Shown: positions 1 through 9,312, counted from the first letter of the stretch. The stretch is DNA of 64,000 bases from Streptomyces albireticuli (GCF_021228125.1 NZ_JAJQQS010000003.1:248001-312000), one strand, 5' to 3'. Numbers and translations: made by a program. Notes: a model not told the origin generated them from the sequence alone.

Positions 1-3000
1 AGAGCGAGCCCTTCAGCCGCAGCACGTGGCCCAGCGAGAGAGGGTCCCTGACCGTGACGGCGGCGATCTCGGCCCGGCGGACCTCGGCCTCGGCCTCCTC
101 GATCCGCCCGGCGATCTCGTGCCCCTTGACGAGCAGATACCGCGCCCGTGCCTCGACGAGCCGCGCTCCGCGCTCCTCCGCGACGGCCGCGACGCTTCCG
201 GCCGCGTCCGCGAACCGGTCCGCGCTCTCCCCGTCCTCCAGGACGTCGCCCATCGCCCACAGGGTGTCCACCGCCCGGCGCAGGTCCTCGTCGGAGACCT
301 CCGGCGGCTCCGCCATGACGTCCTCCACGGTGGCGAGCACGCTCCCCGCCTCGGCGAAGAGCCACTCCAGGGCTTCCCCGCGGTCGTCGAAGGACAGCCC
401 GAACCCCGTCCCCCGCGCCAGGTGCCGCGAGCCGCGGTCCCGTGGACGCAGGGTCAGCTGGGCGACGGTCGCCGAGCACAGCTGGAAGCCGAGCAGCCGG
501 GTGGTGGCCGCGCGCCGCTCCTCCGGGGGCTCGTCACGCCGGGCGCAGGCACGGGCGTAGAGCCGTACCAGGTCGTGGAACCGGTAGCGGAGTGGCGCGG
601 GAGACTCCAGGAGGCTGCTGTCGACCAGTGATTCGAGTAGTTCCTCGACCTCGTCGAGGCTGTCGTCGTCCGCCCCGGAGCCGAGCAGGGCCGCCGCGGC
701 GGGCAGGGAGAAGTCCGGCCCGGACGCCGTTCCCAGCAGCCGGAAGGCGCGCGCCAGAGGCGGCGTCAGCCGGCCGTAGCCCAGCTCGAACGTGGACCGC
801 ATCACCAGATCGCCGGCCCGCAGCTCGTCGAGGCGCCTGCGCTCGTTCGCCAGCTTCGCGGCCAGCGTGCCCACGGACCAGGAAGGGCGGGCGACGAGCC
901 GGGATCCGGCGATCCGGACGGCCAGCGGCAGCCGGCCGCACGCCTCCACCACCTCCAGGGACCCCTCCGGCTCGGCCGTCACCCGCTCCTCGCCCACTAT
1001 CCGGGTGAACAGGAGAAGCGCCTCCCCGCGGTCCATCACCGGCACGTCGATCTGACGCGCCCCCGAGATGCCGCTGAGCCGCGCCCGGCTCGTCACGATC
1101 GCGGCACTGCCCGGCGCCCCCGGCAGCAGTGGCCGGACCTGCCCGGCGTCGCGGGCGTCGTCCAGGACGACGAGCGTGCGCCTGCGGTCGAGCAGCGACC
1201 GGTACAGGGCGGACCGGGCGGCGACGCCCGCCGGGACGCGCGCGGCGGGCACCCCCAGGTCCGGCAGGAAATCGCCCAGCACCGTCGCCGGGTCCACCGG
1301 GTCCGGGCCCGCGCCCCGCAGGTCGACGTACAGCAGACCGTCGGGGAAGCGGTCGCCCACGGCGTGGGCGACGTGCAGGGCGAGCGTCGTCTTGCCCACC
1401 CCGCCGATGCCCGTGAGCACCGACACCGCCGTCGCCCGGTGCTCGTCCGCCACCAGGGTCCGGGTCAATTCCCCGACCAGGTCGCCCCGCCCGGTGAAGT
1501 CCGGTACGTCCGCCGGGAGCTGCGCGGGGCGTACGGGCACGGGACCGGGGACGTGCTCGGCGGCGGCCTCCTCCGTGGGCGGGTCGTGGTCCAGCCGGGT
1601 GTCGGCGTGCAGGATCCGCTGCTGGAGCTCCGACAGCGCGGGGCCCGGGTCGACGCCCAGCTCGTCGGCCAGCAGCCGCCGCGTGTCGGCGTAGACGGCG
1701 AGCGCCTCGGCCTGCCGTCCGCTCCGGTACAGGGCCAGCATCAGCAGCTCGCGCAGTCGCTCACGTAAGGGGTGCTGGGCGGTGAGGGCCGTCAGCTCGG
1801 AGACGACCTCCGCGTGCCGCCCCAGCTCCATCCGCAGCTCGACACGGGACTCGGTCAGCTGGAGCCGCCACTCCTCCAGACGGCTGCGCTGCGTCTCGGC
1901 GAAGGGGCCGGGCAGGCCGGCGAGCGGCTCGCCGTCCCAGAGGGCCAGTGCCTCGTCGAGCCGGGCCAGGGCCTGGACGGGGTCGCCGGCGCCGCGGGCG
2001 CGCCCGGAGTCCGCGACGAGGCCCTCCATGGCGTCGAGGTCGAACCAGGCGTCCTGGAGGTGGAGGGCGTAGCCGCCGGACTCGCTGACGAGGATGTCCC
2101 CGTCGGGCCCGAAGGCCTTGCGCAGCCGCGAGGCGTACGTGCGCAGGGCCGCCAGCGCCGCGTGCGGGGGCTCGTCCCCCCAGAGGTCCTCCAGCAACTC
2201 GGCGGCGGTGGCCGTGCGGTGGCCGCGCAGGAGCAGCGCGGCGAGCAGGCCGCGCTGCTGCGGGGAACCGGTGTGCAGCGGCTCCTCGCCGCGCCACGCC
2301 CGCACGGGGCCGAGCACCGAGAAGCGCAGCCGGTCCCCGGCCGGTGGGCGGCGGCGCGCCGGGAGCCGCGCGACGTCCGCGGTAGAGCTCCCCGCGCCCT
2401 GCCGCACCGGGCCCACGAGCTCACGGCCGCTGCCCCGGAACGAGCTCCGGAGCGCCGCCCGCGCCCCCGGCGGCAGCTCCGCGGACGCCTCCAGGGCCTC
2501 CGCCGTACGGCCCGCGTGGTAGAGGGCGAAGGAGAGCTGGGTGCGGAAGCCCTCGTGCGCCGGGTACTCCTGGACCAGGGCGCGGAGTTCGGGGACGACC
2601 TCGGTGTGCCTGCCCAGGCGCAGGCGCGCGTCGATGCGCAGGGCGAGGGCCGCGCAGCGGTCGGCCTCGATGTCCCGCAACCGGTCCGTCATACGGCGGC
2701 TGTGGCGCGGCACCCCGGCGAAGGCGGGCCCCCGGTACAGCAGCATGGCCTGCCCGACCGCGTCCTGGCAGCGCTCGTACGCGCCGGAGTGGAGCTCCTC
2801 GCGGGCCGTGCCGAGCAGTTCGACGAACCGCTCGTGGTCCGTCGTCGTCACGTGCAGCACATAGCCGACCGGGTGCCGCTCCAGTGTGGCCATGCCCGAG
2901 CCGGGGCCGCCGGCCCGCTCGATCCTCTTGCGCAGCAGATGCACGTAGTTCTGCAACTGCGCACCGGCGTTGGCCGGGGGAGCGGCCCCCCACATGTCCT

Positions 3001-3145
3001 CGACGAGGACCTCCGGGGGGACGATCCGGTCGGGCTCCAGCAGGAGGGCGGCGAGCAGGCTGCGCTGCCGTCCCGCCGAGGGGGTGACGTCGACCGCGTC
3101 GACGGTCAGGACGAGCGGTCCGAGGATGCTCGCCTCAGTCCTCAT
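1..3145 (-). CDS. AfsR-type regulator with two tandem SARP modules and NB-ARC domain (3' end outside window)
   Basis: Transcriptional activator of the AfsR/SARP class. Reading from the ATG at 3145, residues about 5-240 form a winged-helix plus bacterial transcriptional activation (BTAD) module. A linker follows, and a second complete winged-helix/BTAD module begins near residue 273. An NB-ARC ATPase follows, with Walker A GIGGVGKTT near residues 578-586 and LVVLDDARDAG as Walker B. A helical C-terminal part runs off the left edge. I translated the linker (2281-2580) and the frame is uninterrupted, so this is one polypeptide of at least 1,048 residues. The usual AfsR has only one SARP module. 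The start overlaps the last 11 bases of the SARP gene upstream, suggesting translational coupling. Targets cannot be inferred. The family call is firm; the double module is the oddity. Confidence 0.9.
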   Translation of the reverse strand, partial: MRTEASILGPLVLTVDAVDVTPSAGRQRSLLAALLLEPDRIVPPEVLVEDMWGAAPPANAGAQLQNYVHLLRKRIERAGGPGSGMATLERHPVGYVLHVTTTDHERFVELLGTAREELHSGAYERCQDAVGQAMLLYRGPAFAGVPRHSRRMTDRLRDIEADRCAALALRIDARLRLGRHTEVVPELRALVQEYPAHEGFRTQLSFALYHAGRTAEALEASAELPPGARAALRSSFRGSGRELVGPVRQGAGSSTADVARLPARRRPPAGDRLRFSVLGPVRAWRGEEPLHTGSPQQRGLLAALLLRGHRTATAAELLEDLWGDEPPHAALAALRTYASRLRKAFGPDGDILVSESGGYALHLQDAWFDLDAMEGLVADSGRARGAGDPVQALARLDEALALWDGEPLAGLPGPFAETQRSRLEEWRLQLTESRVELRMELGRHAEVVSELTALTAQHPLRERLRELLMLALYRSGRQAEALAVYADTRRLLADELGVDPGPALSELQQRILHADTRLDHDPPTEEAAAEHVPGPVPVRPAQLPADVPDFTGRGDLVGELTRTLVADEHRATAVSVLTGIGGVGKTTLALHVAHAVGDRFPDGLLYVDLRGAGPDPVDPATVLGDFLPDLGVPAARVPAGVAARSALYRSLLDRRRTLVVLDDARDAGQVRPLLPGAPGSAAIVTSRARLSGISGARQIDVPVMDRGEALLLFTRIVGEERVTAEPEGSLEVVEACGRLPLAVRIAGSRLVARPSWSVGTLAAKLANERRRLDELRAGDLVMRSTFELGYGRLTPPLARAFRLLGTASGPDFSLPAAAALLGSGADDDSLDEVEELLESLVDSSLLESPAPLRYRFHDLVRLYARACARRDEPPEERRAATTRLLGFQLCSATVAQLTLRPRDRGSRHLARGTGFGLSFDDRGEALEWLFAEAGSVLATVEDVMAEPPEVSDEDLRRAVDTLWAMGDVLEDGESADRFADAAGSVAAVAEERGARLVEARARYLLVKGHEIAGRIEEAEAEVRRAEIAAVTVRDPLSLGHVLRLKGSL

Positions 3146-3917
3146 CGTGCCACCCGCCGCCGGTGACCAGCCGCTCGCGCTGCCTCAGCAGGGCGGGTGG
3201 CCGGAGGCCGTAGTCGCTCTGCCAGCGGTCGAGTTCGCCCGTGACCAGGTCGAGGGCGCGGGCGCGGGCGCCCGAGCGGCAGAGCGCCGTCGTGAGCAGG
3301 ACGACGAGGGCCTCGTCGCCCGGGTGCTCGGCGTGCAGGTCCAGCAGGTCGGCCGCGACCCGCGCCGTGGACCCGGCCGCCAGCAGGGCGCTCGCCCGGC
3401 GCTTGCCCGCGTCCAGGCGGAGGTCGGCGAGGCCGCGCCGGGCGCTGGCGAAGTACGCGGAGGGCGGGAGGTCCATGAACGGCTCGCCCCGCCACAGGCC
3501 GAGCGCGGTGTCGAAGAGGGCTGCCGCCCCCGCCGGGTCGCCGTCCGCCGCCGCGGCCTCCGCCCGCCGGCAGAGCTCCTGGAAGCGGGTGGCGTCGACG
3601 GACCCGGGGTCCGTGTGCAGGACGTAGCTGACGCGGTCGGAGGGCTGCCCCGGGTGGGTCACCAGGCGGGGCTCCGGGCCGTACTCGGCGAACAGCCGCC
3701 GGAGGTGGTGCACATGGACCTGGATGGCCGCGACGGCGGACACCGGCGGCGACCCCGTCCAGATCCGGTCGCGGAGGGCCGCGACCGTCACGGCCCGGCC
3801 CCGGGCGAGCAGCAGAGCGGCGAGGACCGCGCGCCGCTGCGGTGGGCCGAGAGGGACGGGGCGGCCCGCGTACTCCGCCGTCACCGGGCCCAGCAGCCCG
3901 AATCGAAGTGCCGTCAC
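3135..3917 (-). CDS. SARP-family transcriptional regulator (winged helix + BTAD)
   Basis: A 260-residue stand-alone SARP. Residues about 3-95 form the OmpR-like winged helix (LRFGLLGPV, then PQRRAVLAALLL and HVHHLRRLF). Residues about 100-250 form the BTAD helical repeat (FQELCRRAEA, ALGLWRGEPF). The GTG start at 3917 has AAGGGGGG about 6 bases upstream. Its stop lies inside the start of the giant AfsR-like gene, so the pair is probably one operon carrying three SARP modules in a row. SARPs bind direct repeats near the -35 box of their target promoters and often control antibiotic clusters. No such cluster is visible next to this pair inside the window. Confidence 0.88.
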   Translation of the reverse strand: MTALRFGLLGPVTAEYAGRPVPLGPPQRRAVLAALLLARGRAVTVAALRDRIWTGSPPVSAVAAIQVHVHHLRRLFAEYGPEPRLVTHPGQPSDRVSYVLHTDPGSVDATRFQELCRRAEAAAADGDPAGAAALFDTALGLWRGEPFMDLPPSAYFASARRGLADLRLDAGKRRASALLAAGSTARVAADLLDLHAEHPGDEALVVLLTTALCRSGARARALDLVTGELDRWQSDYGLRPPALLRQRERLVTGGGWHDED

Positions 3918-4431
3918 CTTCGCCCCCCTTGGCCCCGGGCCCCGGTCGGCCTGTCCCCCGGCCCCCCGGCTTCGCGGCGCGCGGACGCGCCCGGCCCGCT
4001 CCCACGGTAGCAGTCCGTTCAGCCGCCGTTAAGTGAGCGCAGAGCAAAGACAGAGCGCCGGGCGATCGGGCGTTTCTCAGGTGTTTATCGCGGCGTGGCA
4101 CCATCACGGGAAAGCCTTCCGTGACGTGCCAGTCCGCGATGGCTCGGGCGGGGACCTTCGGGGGTGGTAGCCCGGGGGTCCCGCCTGTCCGTGCGGGAAC
4201 CGCACACGGCCGCGCAGGAACTCCCGTTCGGGGACGTCGCTTCGTGTGCGCTCTTTACGTCCCGCCAACTCTGGTCCACGGGTGCCCATTTGGGCTACCG
4301 TCGAATCACTCGCCGCGTCGCAGTGAGTGGATCCGGGACCTCCTACCAAGGTCCCTCCATGGATGCACGCGCCCGCGCGCCGAGACGTGGGAAATCCGTC
4401 GGACTGGCACCGTCACAAGGAGAGCGCTGAC
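3918..4431. other. 514-bp intergenic region
   Basis: This separates the leftward SARP operon from the rightward small membrane-protein gene, so it must hold both promoters. Overlapping open frames exist on both strands but lack coherent protein character. I see no confident promoter boxes, repeats or RNA gene. Confidence 0.5.
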
Positions 4432-4635
4432 ATGCATCCGAATACCACCGTGTGGTGGCCGCTGGCCGGGGTCGTCGTGGCCCTGGCCTTCTTCGTGCTC
4501 GTGGGCTATCTGGCCAGGGTGCTGCGGGCGACACGTCGCCTGCCCGTCGTGATCGCCGCCATCGGCGGACTGATCGCGGCCCTGCCGGGAGTGCTGTACG
4601 CCCTGTACTACGTGGTGAACGCGACCGCGGTGTGA
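4432..4635 (+). CDS. Small membrane protein, 67 aa
   Basis: Two hydrophobic segments span roughly residues 8-30 (WWPLAGVVVALAFFVLVGYL) and 38-62, with a basic loop ARVLRATRRL between them. This predicts a hairpin inner-membrane protein with both ends on the same side. I chose the ATG at 4432 over in-frame starts further upstream because AAGGAG lies at 4418-4423, about 8 bases before it, and because the upstream extension is not membrane-like. No family is recognised. The gene stands alone and converges on a small secreted-protein gene across a shared hairpin. Confidence 0.72.
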   Translation: MHPNTTVWWPLAGVVVALAFFVLVGYLARVLRATRRLPVVIAAIGGLIAALPGVLYALYYVVNATAV

Positions 4636-4655
4636 GGCCGTAGCGCCTTGGAGGC

Positions 4656-4680
4656 CCGGCCGGGTCCCGTGCCCGGCCGG
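4656..4680. terminator. Bidirectional hairpin terminator
   Basis: A 9-bp perfect GC stem (4656-4664 with 4672-4680) and a 7-base loop lie between the convergent genes ending at 4635 and 4686. There is no U-tract, as is usual in Streptomyces. Confidence 0.6.
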
Positions 4681-4685
4681 CCCCC

Positions 4686-4907
4686 TCAGCCGTTGCCCCG
4701 GCCCGGCGGCACACCCTCGATCGACACCTCGTTCGCGCAGAGGACCTTGAAGTCCAGCCCGCCGAACGCCACATGCTGGCACGCCCCGCCCGTCACCGCC
4801 TCCGTGAGGTCCAGCGGCCGTTCGTCGGCCGCCGCCGCGGGCTCGGCCGTCAGGACGGCCGCTCCGGCGAGCACACAACCGGCCATCACCTTGACCCAAG
4901 GCTTCAC
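4686..4907 (-). CDS. Small secreted protein, 73 aa
   Basis: The N-terminus MKPWVKVMAGCVLAGAAVLTAEPAAAADE is a classic signal peptide with an AAA-AD cleavage site near residue 27, leaving a mature chain of about 46 residues. The mature part contains two cysteines (GGACQHV and VLCANEV) that could form one disulfide. The GTG start at 4907 follows AAGGAAG by 6 bases. This fits the small, often disulfide-linked secreted proteins that are common and mostly uncharacterised in Streptomyces. No function can be assigned. Confidence 0.7.
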   Translation of the reverse strand: MKPWVKVMAGCVLAGAAVLTAEPAAAADERPLDLTEAVTGGACQHVAFGGLDFKVLCANEVSIEGVPPGRGNG

Positions 4908-5018
4908 GGTGCTTCCTTACGTCGAAGTCGAAGGGTGTCGGCCACCCTAACGACCGACCCGGGAGGTGGTTCCGCGTACGCGTGCGCACGGGGGAACGGC
5001 CCGGGGAAGGAGGGTGTC

Positions 5019-6851
5019 CTACCCCCGGCCCCGGTACAACTCCTCCACCTCCCGCGCGTACACCTCCTCGACCGCTTTCCGCCGCAGCTTCAGCGACGGC
5101 GTCAGCAGCCCCCTTCCCTCCGTGAACTGCCCGCCCAGTATCCGGAAGGCCCGGATCGACTCCGCCTGCGAGACCATCGTGTTGGCGGCCACCACGGCCC
5201 GCCGCACCTCGGCCTCCACATCCGGGTCGCGGACCAGCACCGTCCACTCGGGCGCGGGCCTGCCGCGCATCCGCAGCCAGTGCGTGACCGCCTCCTGGTC
5301 CAGGGTGATCAGCGCGCCGACGTACGGGCGGTCGTTGCCGACGACCACGCAGTGCGCGACCAGCGGATGCGCCCGTACCCGCTCCTCCAGCGGTAGCGGG
5401 GAGACGCTCTTGCCGCCGGAGGTCACCAGGATCTCCTTCTTCCGCCCGGTGATGGTCAGATACCCGTCCGCGTCGAGCGTGCCCAGGTCCCCGGTGGCCA
5501 GCCAGCCGTCCCGCAGGACCGCCTCCGTCGCCTTGGGGTCGTCGAGGTAGCCGGCGAAGACCTGCCCGCCGCGCAGCCACACCTCACCGTCGTCCGCCAG
5601 CCGCACGGACGTGCCCGGCACGGGCTGCCCGACGGTCCCGAAGCGGGTCCGCCCGGGCGGGTTGGCGACCGCGGCCCCGGTGGTCTCCGTCAGCCCGTAC
5701 CCCTCCAGGACGCTGACGCCGGCGCCCGCGAAGAACAGCCCCAGCCGCCGGTCCATCGCCGAGCCGCCCGACATCGCGTGCCGCACCCGGCCCCCCAGCG
5801 CCTCGCGCACCTTCGCGTAGACGAGCCGGTCGTAGAGCCGGTGCCGGCCGCGCAGCGCGGCGCCCGGTCCGGGGCCCAGGCCGAAGGCGCGCCGCTCCCG
5901 GGCCTCCGCGTAGCGCACCGCGACGTCGACGGCCTTCCCGAACGGCTCGCCCCGGCCCGCGCCCTCGGCCGTCCGGCGGGCCTCGGCGAAGAGCCTCTCG
6001 AAGACGTACGGCACGGCGAGGACGAACGTGGGCCGGAATCCCCGCAGGGCCGGCAGCAGCTCGGCGGCCGTGAGCTCCGGCTGATGGCCCAGCTTCACCC
6101 GCCCGCGCACCGCCGCCACCTGCACCATCCGCCCGAAGACATGGGCCAGCGGCAGGAACAGCAGGGTGGCGGCCTCGTCGCCGGGACGGGAGCGGAAGAC
6201 GGACCCGTACCGCGCGACGACGTTGTCCGCCTCGGCCATGAAGTTGGCGTGCGTGAGCACACAGCCCCTCGGGCGGCCCGTGGTGCCCGAGGTGTGCACG
6301 ACCGTGGCCGGGGAGGAAGGCGTCACCGCCCTCCGGTGCCGGTGCACGACCTCGTCGCCGATCCGCTCGCCCGCGGCGGTCAGCGCCGCGACGGCCCCCG
6401 CGTCCAGCTGCCACAGCCGGGTCAGCCGCGGCAGCCGGTCGACGACCGAGCCGACGGTCATGGCGTGGTCCTCGTGCTCGACCACGCAGGCGGTGACGCC
6501 CGCGTCGCGCAGGATCCAGAAGACCTGCTCGGCCGAGGCGGTCGGATACAGCGGCACCGGCTGCGCGCCGATCGACCAGAGCGCGAAGTCGAAGAGGGTC
6601 CACTCGTAGCGCGTACGGGACATCACGGCGACGCGGTCGCCGAACCGCACCCCCTCCGCGAGCAGGCCCTTGGCCAGGGCCAGGACCTCGTCCCGGAAGA
6701 CCGCCGCGGTCACGTCCCGCCAGGCGCCGTCCGCGTCACGACGGCCCAGTGCCACATGGCCGGGGTCCCGCTCCGCGTCCGCGAAGACGGTGTCCGCCAG
6801 GCCGCCGACGTGGGGGGACGTCACCAGGGGTGGGACGGTGAACTCGCGCAA
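5019..6851 (-). CDS. Long-chain fatty-acid--CoA ligase (AMP-dependent synthetase)
   Basis: A 610-residue member of the ANL adenylating superfamily. It activates a fatty acid with ATP and then CoA at the membrane or cytosol interface. Visible motifs are the phosphate loop SGTTGRPRG (around residue 200; Arg replaces the commoner Lys), the adenine motif YGLTETTG, the hinge and ribose-binding TGDLGTLDADGYLTITGRKKE, and a C-terminal lid with the GKSVSPLPLE stretch. I place the start at the TTG at 6851, because AGGAG lies 7 bases upstream and MREFTVPPLV-type N-termini are usual. A GTG 39 bases upstream would add an unlikely tail. It resembles FadD15-like enzymes. It is the last gene before the convergent secreted-peptide region and is transcribed away from the LysR gene. 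Confidence 0.9.
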   Translation of the reverse strand: MREFTVPPLVTSPHVGGLADTVFADAERDPGHVALGRRDADGAWRDVTAAVFRDEVLALAKGLLAEGVRFGDRVAVMSRTRYEWTLFDFALWSIGAQPVPLYPTASAEQVFWILRDAGVTACVVEHEDHAMTVGSVVDRLPRLTRLWQLDAGAVAALTAAGERIGDEVVHRHRRAVTPSSPATVVHTSGTTGRPRGCVLTHANFMAEADNVVARYGSVFRSRPGDEAATLLFLPLAHVFGRMVQVAAVRGRVKLGHQPELTAAELLPALRGFRPTFVLAVPYVFERLFAEARRTAEGAGRGEPFGKAVDVAVRYAEARERRAFGLGPGPGAALRGRHRLYDRLVYAKVREALGGRVRHAMSGGSAMDRRLGLFFAGAGVSVLEGYGLTETTGAAVANPPGRTRFGTVGQPVPGTSVRLADDGEVWLRGGQVFAGYLDDPKATEAVLRDGWLATGDLGTLDADGYLTITGRKKEILVTSGGKSVSPLPLEERVRAHPLVAHCVVVGNDRPYVGALITLDQEAVTHWLRMRGRPAPEWTVLVRDPDVEAEVRRAVVAANTMVSQAESIRAFRILGGQFTEGRGLLTPSLKLRRKAVEEVYAREVEELYRGRG

Positions 6852-7033
6852 CTGGCCGCTCCTCCGTGCTCCTGGCGGCGTTCCGCACACGCCGCTCCCG
6901 CACAGCGCGGTGACCGTACCCGATCCGGAACCACCCCGAACCCTTTTCGGTGGCGCGTTCGTGCCGCTTGTGTGCGGCTTCGGTGTCGCTGGTGTGCCGC
7001 CGCCCGTACCCCGCCCCTACCTGGGGCCCGTCC

Positions 7034-7975
7034 CTACCTTGGGTCCGACCCCGCCCGGCGCCGGTCCGGGAGCCCCGGGGCCCCGGACGAGTGCAGCCGG
7101 TCACCGGCAGCCAGGATCGCCTCCGCGAGCGCTTCGGCCGGGCCCCGGGCGGCGCCGGGCGAGGTGCCGTCCGCCGAGATGCCGTCCGTCGAGGCGCCGT
7201 ACAGCAGCACGACGTCGACCGCGCCCAGCTCCGGGAGCCCGGCCCGCGCCGGGACCCGTGCCAGGCCCGGCGGGATCATGCCCAGGGTGTGGGCCATCAC
7301 TCCCAGCCCGGCACGGGCGGCCGCCACCAGGCCGTTGAGGCTGCCGCTGGTGCAGGTCACCCGCCAGGCGCGGCCGTGCCGCTCCAGCACTTCCAGGGCG
7401 CGGGCCCGGGTCACCGCGGGCGACGGGAAGACGACCAGCGGCAGCGGCCGGTGCGGCTCCAGGCGCAGCCGCTCGCTGCCGATCCACACCAGCTTGTCCC
7501 GCCAGACCAGGCGCCCGTGCGGCCGGCCCGGGTGGCGTTTGGCCAGCACGAGGTCGAGCCGTCCGGCCGTGAGCTGCTGCTGGAGCGTCTCGGAGAGATC
7601 GACGGTGAGCTCCAGATCGACCTCCGGGTGCTCGCGCCGGAAGCCCTCCAGGATCTCCGGCAGCCGCGTCAGCACGAAGTCCTCCGAGGCGCCGAACCGC
7701 AGCCTGCCACGCAGCCGGGTGCCCGCGAACCAGCTCGCCGCCCGCTCGTTCGCCTCCAGGATCGTCCGGGCGAAGCCGAGCATCGCCTCGCCGTCCTCGG
7801 TCAGCGCCACGCCGTGCGTGTCACGCGCGAAGAGCTGCCGCCCGGCGGCCTCCTCCAGCCTGCGGACCTGCTGGCTCACGGTCGACTGCCGGAGGCCCAG
7901 CCGGTGCGCGGCCTGGGTGAAGCTCAGGGTCTGGGCGACGGCCAGGAAAGTGCGCAGCTGCGTCGGATCGAACAC
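7034..7975 (-). CDS. LysR-family transcriptional regulator
   Basis: A 313-residue LysR-type regulator. The N-terminal helix-turn-helix (FLAVAQTLSFTQAAHRLGLRQSTVSQQVRRLE, split here only by wording) occupies residues 8-60, followed by the two-lobed effector domain from about residue 90 (LRFGASEDF; LVLAKRHPG). It is divergent from a BASS-type transporter gene, with only a short gap between them. In this family that layout usually means the regulator controls the neighbour and itself from the shared region. The effector is probably a small carboxylate or aromatic compound carried by the transporter, but that is inference. The C-terminal 20 residues are Gly/Pro/Arg-rich and likely disordered. Confidence 0.88.
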   Translation of the reverse strand: MFDPTQLRTFLAVAQTLSFTQAAHRLGLRQSTVSQQVRRLEEAAGRQLFARDTHGVALTEDGEAMLGFARTILEANERAASWFAGTRLRGRLRFGASEDFVLTRLPEILEGFRREHPEVDLELTVDLSETLQQQLTAGRLDLVLAKRHPGRPHGRLVWRDKLVWIGSERLRLEPHRPLPLVVFPSPAVTRARALEVLERHGRAWRVTCTSGSLNGLVAAARAGLGVMAHTLGMIPPGLARVPARAGLPELGAVDVVLLYGASTDGISADGTSPGAARGPAEALAEAILAAGDRLHSSGAPGLPDRRRAGSDPR

Positions 7976-7993
7976 CTTTCGAGCCTAACGTCA

Positions 7994-8010
7994 TATCGTC
8001 ATACGTGATA
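7994..8010. promoter_or_regulatory. Candidate LysR operator
   Basis: TATC-N9-GATA forms the T-N11-A dyad typical of LysR-type boxes. It lies 19 bp upstream of the LysR start and about 58 bp upstream of the transporter start, inside the divergent promoter region. Confidence 0.55.
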
Positions 8011-8067
8011 ACAGTCAGTGTGGTGAACGGGGTTCCCGATGCCCCTGGTCAGAGGGAGGCTGGAGCC

Positions 8068-9138
8068 ATGCGACGCCCCGTCCTCCCCGCCGCCCTCGCG
8101 CGCATACGCGTGTCGCGCGTCCCCTTCGACCCCTACATAGCCGCCCTGCTCGGCACGGTGCTGCTGGCCGCGCTGCTCCCCGCGCGCGGCGCCGCCGCGC
8201 CCGTCGCGAACGGCGCGTCCACCGGCGCGGTCGCCCTGCTGTTCTTCCTCTACGGCGCCCGCCTCTCCACCCGCGAGGCGATGGACGGCGTCCGCCACTG
8301 GCGGCTCCACCTGACGGTCCTCGCCTGCACCTTCGTCCTCTTCCCCCTGCTGGGCCTCGCCGCCCGCGGCCTCGTCCCGTACGTGCTGACGCCGCAGCTC
8401 CACGCCGGCCTGCTGTTCCTGTGCCTGGTGCCGTCGACGATCCAGTCCTCGATCGCCTTCACCTCCATCGCCCGCGGCAACGTCGCGGCGGCGGTCTGCG
8501 CGGGCTCCTTCTCCAGCGTCGTGGGCATCGTCCTCACGCCGCTGCTCGTGGCGCTGCTGCTGGGCGGCCACGGCGGAGGCTTCTCCGCGCACTCGCTGAT
8601 CTCGATCGTCACCCAGCTGCTGGTGCCCTTCGCCGCGGGCCAGCTGCTGCGCCGCTGGGTCGGCGGCTTCCTCACCCGGCACAAGAAGGTGCTGGGCTAC
8701 GTGGACCGGGGCTCGATCCTCCTAGTCGTCTACGCCGCGTTCAGCCAGGGCGTCGTCCGCGGCATCTGGCACCAGGTCACGCCCGTACGGCTGCTGGCGC
8801 TGGTCGGCGTGGAGGCGGTGCTCCTGGGCCTGATGCTCACCCTCACCACGTACGGCGCGCGACGGCTGGGTTTCAGCCGGGAGGACAGCATCACGATCGT
8901 CTTCTGCGGCTCGAAGAAGAGCCTGGCGGGCGGCCTGCCGATGGCGGGGGTCCTCTTCGGCGCCCAGGCGAGCCTGGCGGTCCTGCCGCTGATGCTCTTC
9001 CACCAGATGCAGCTGATGGTCTGCGCGGTGCTGGCGAAGAGGTACGCGCGGCGGGCGCCGGAGGGGGCGGAGGCGACGGCCCGCAGTCGGAGTGCGGCGG
9101 GAGGGGGCGGGGCGGGGTGGGCCCGGCAAGGGGCGTGA
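8068..9138 (+). CDS. Bile acid:sodium symporter-family (BASS/YfeH-like) transporter
   Basis: A 356-residue integral membrane protein with about ten hydrophobic helices. It shows SLC10A7/YfeH-like family features: the ALLFFLYGARLS segment near residue 55, LVPSTIQSSIAFTSIARGN in the middle, and a late CGSKKSLAGGLPMA segment. In BASS folds these conserved Gly/Ser/Asn-containing crossover helices bind Na+ and substrate. The ATG at 8068 follows AGGGAGG (8053-8059) at good spacing and is preferred over a GTG at 8005. Substrates of this branch are uncertain. Regulation is probably by the divergent LysR protein. The C-terminal tail is encoded by the left arm of a long inverted repeat. Confidence 0.87.
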   Translation: MRRPVLPAALARIRVSRVPFDPYIAALLGTVLLAALLPARGAAAPVANGASTGAVALLFFLYGARLSTREAMDGVRHWRLHLTVLACTFVLFPLLGLAARGLVPYVLTPQLHAGLLFLCLVPSTIQSSIAFTSIARGNVAAAVCAGSFSSVVGIVLTPLLVALLLGGHGGGFSAHSLISIVTQLLVPFAAGQLLRRWVGGFLTRHKKVLGYVDRGSILLVVYAAFSQGVVRGIWHQVTPVRLLALVGVEAVLLGLMLTLTTYGARRLGFSREDSITIVFCGSKKSLAGGLPMAGVLFGAQASLAVLPLMLFHQMQLMVCAVLAKRYARRAPEGAEATARSRSAAGGGGAGWARQGA

Positions 9139-9236
9139 CGCGTGATTTGCGGGCCGTACGGCGGGTAACTGTTCGACGTCGCGCAACGGGGCCCGTAAAT
9201 CATGCAGCCCCGGAGGGCCCACCCCGCCCCGCCCCC
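9103..9236. terminator. Nested inverted repeats between convergent genes
   Basis: An outer perfect 22-bp inverted repeat (9103-9124 with 9215-9236) encloses an inner imperfect repeat (about 9140-9155 with 9190-9205). The left outer arm lies inside the last codons of the transporter gene. The structure separates the transporter (stop 9138) from the convergent sialidase gene (stop 9313) and could act as a bidirectional terminator. Confidence 0.6.
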
Positions 9237-9312
9237 GACCCACCACGCACCCCGGAGCCCGAGGGCACGGAGTAGCGCGGAAGCGGGGCCGGGCCGCCGG
9301 GGGCCGGCCCCG

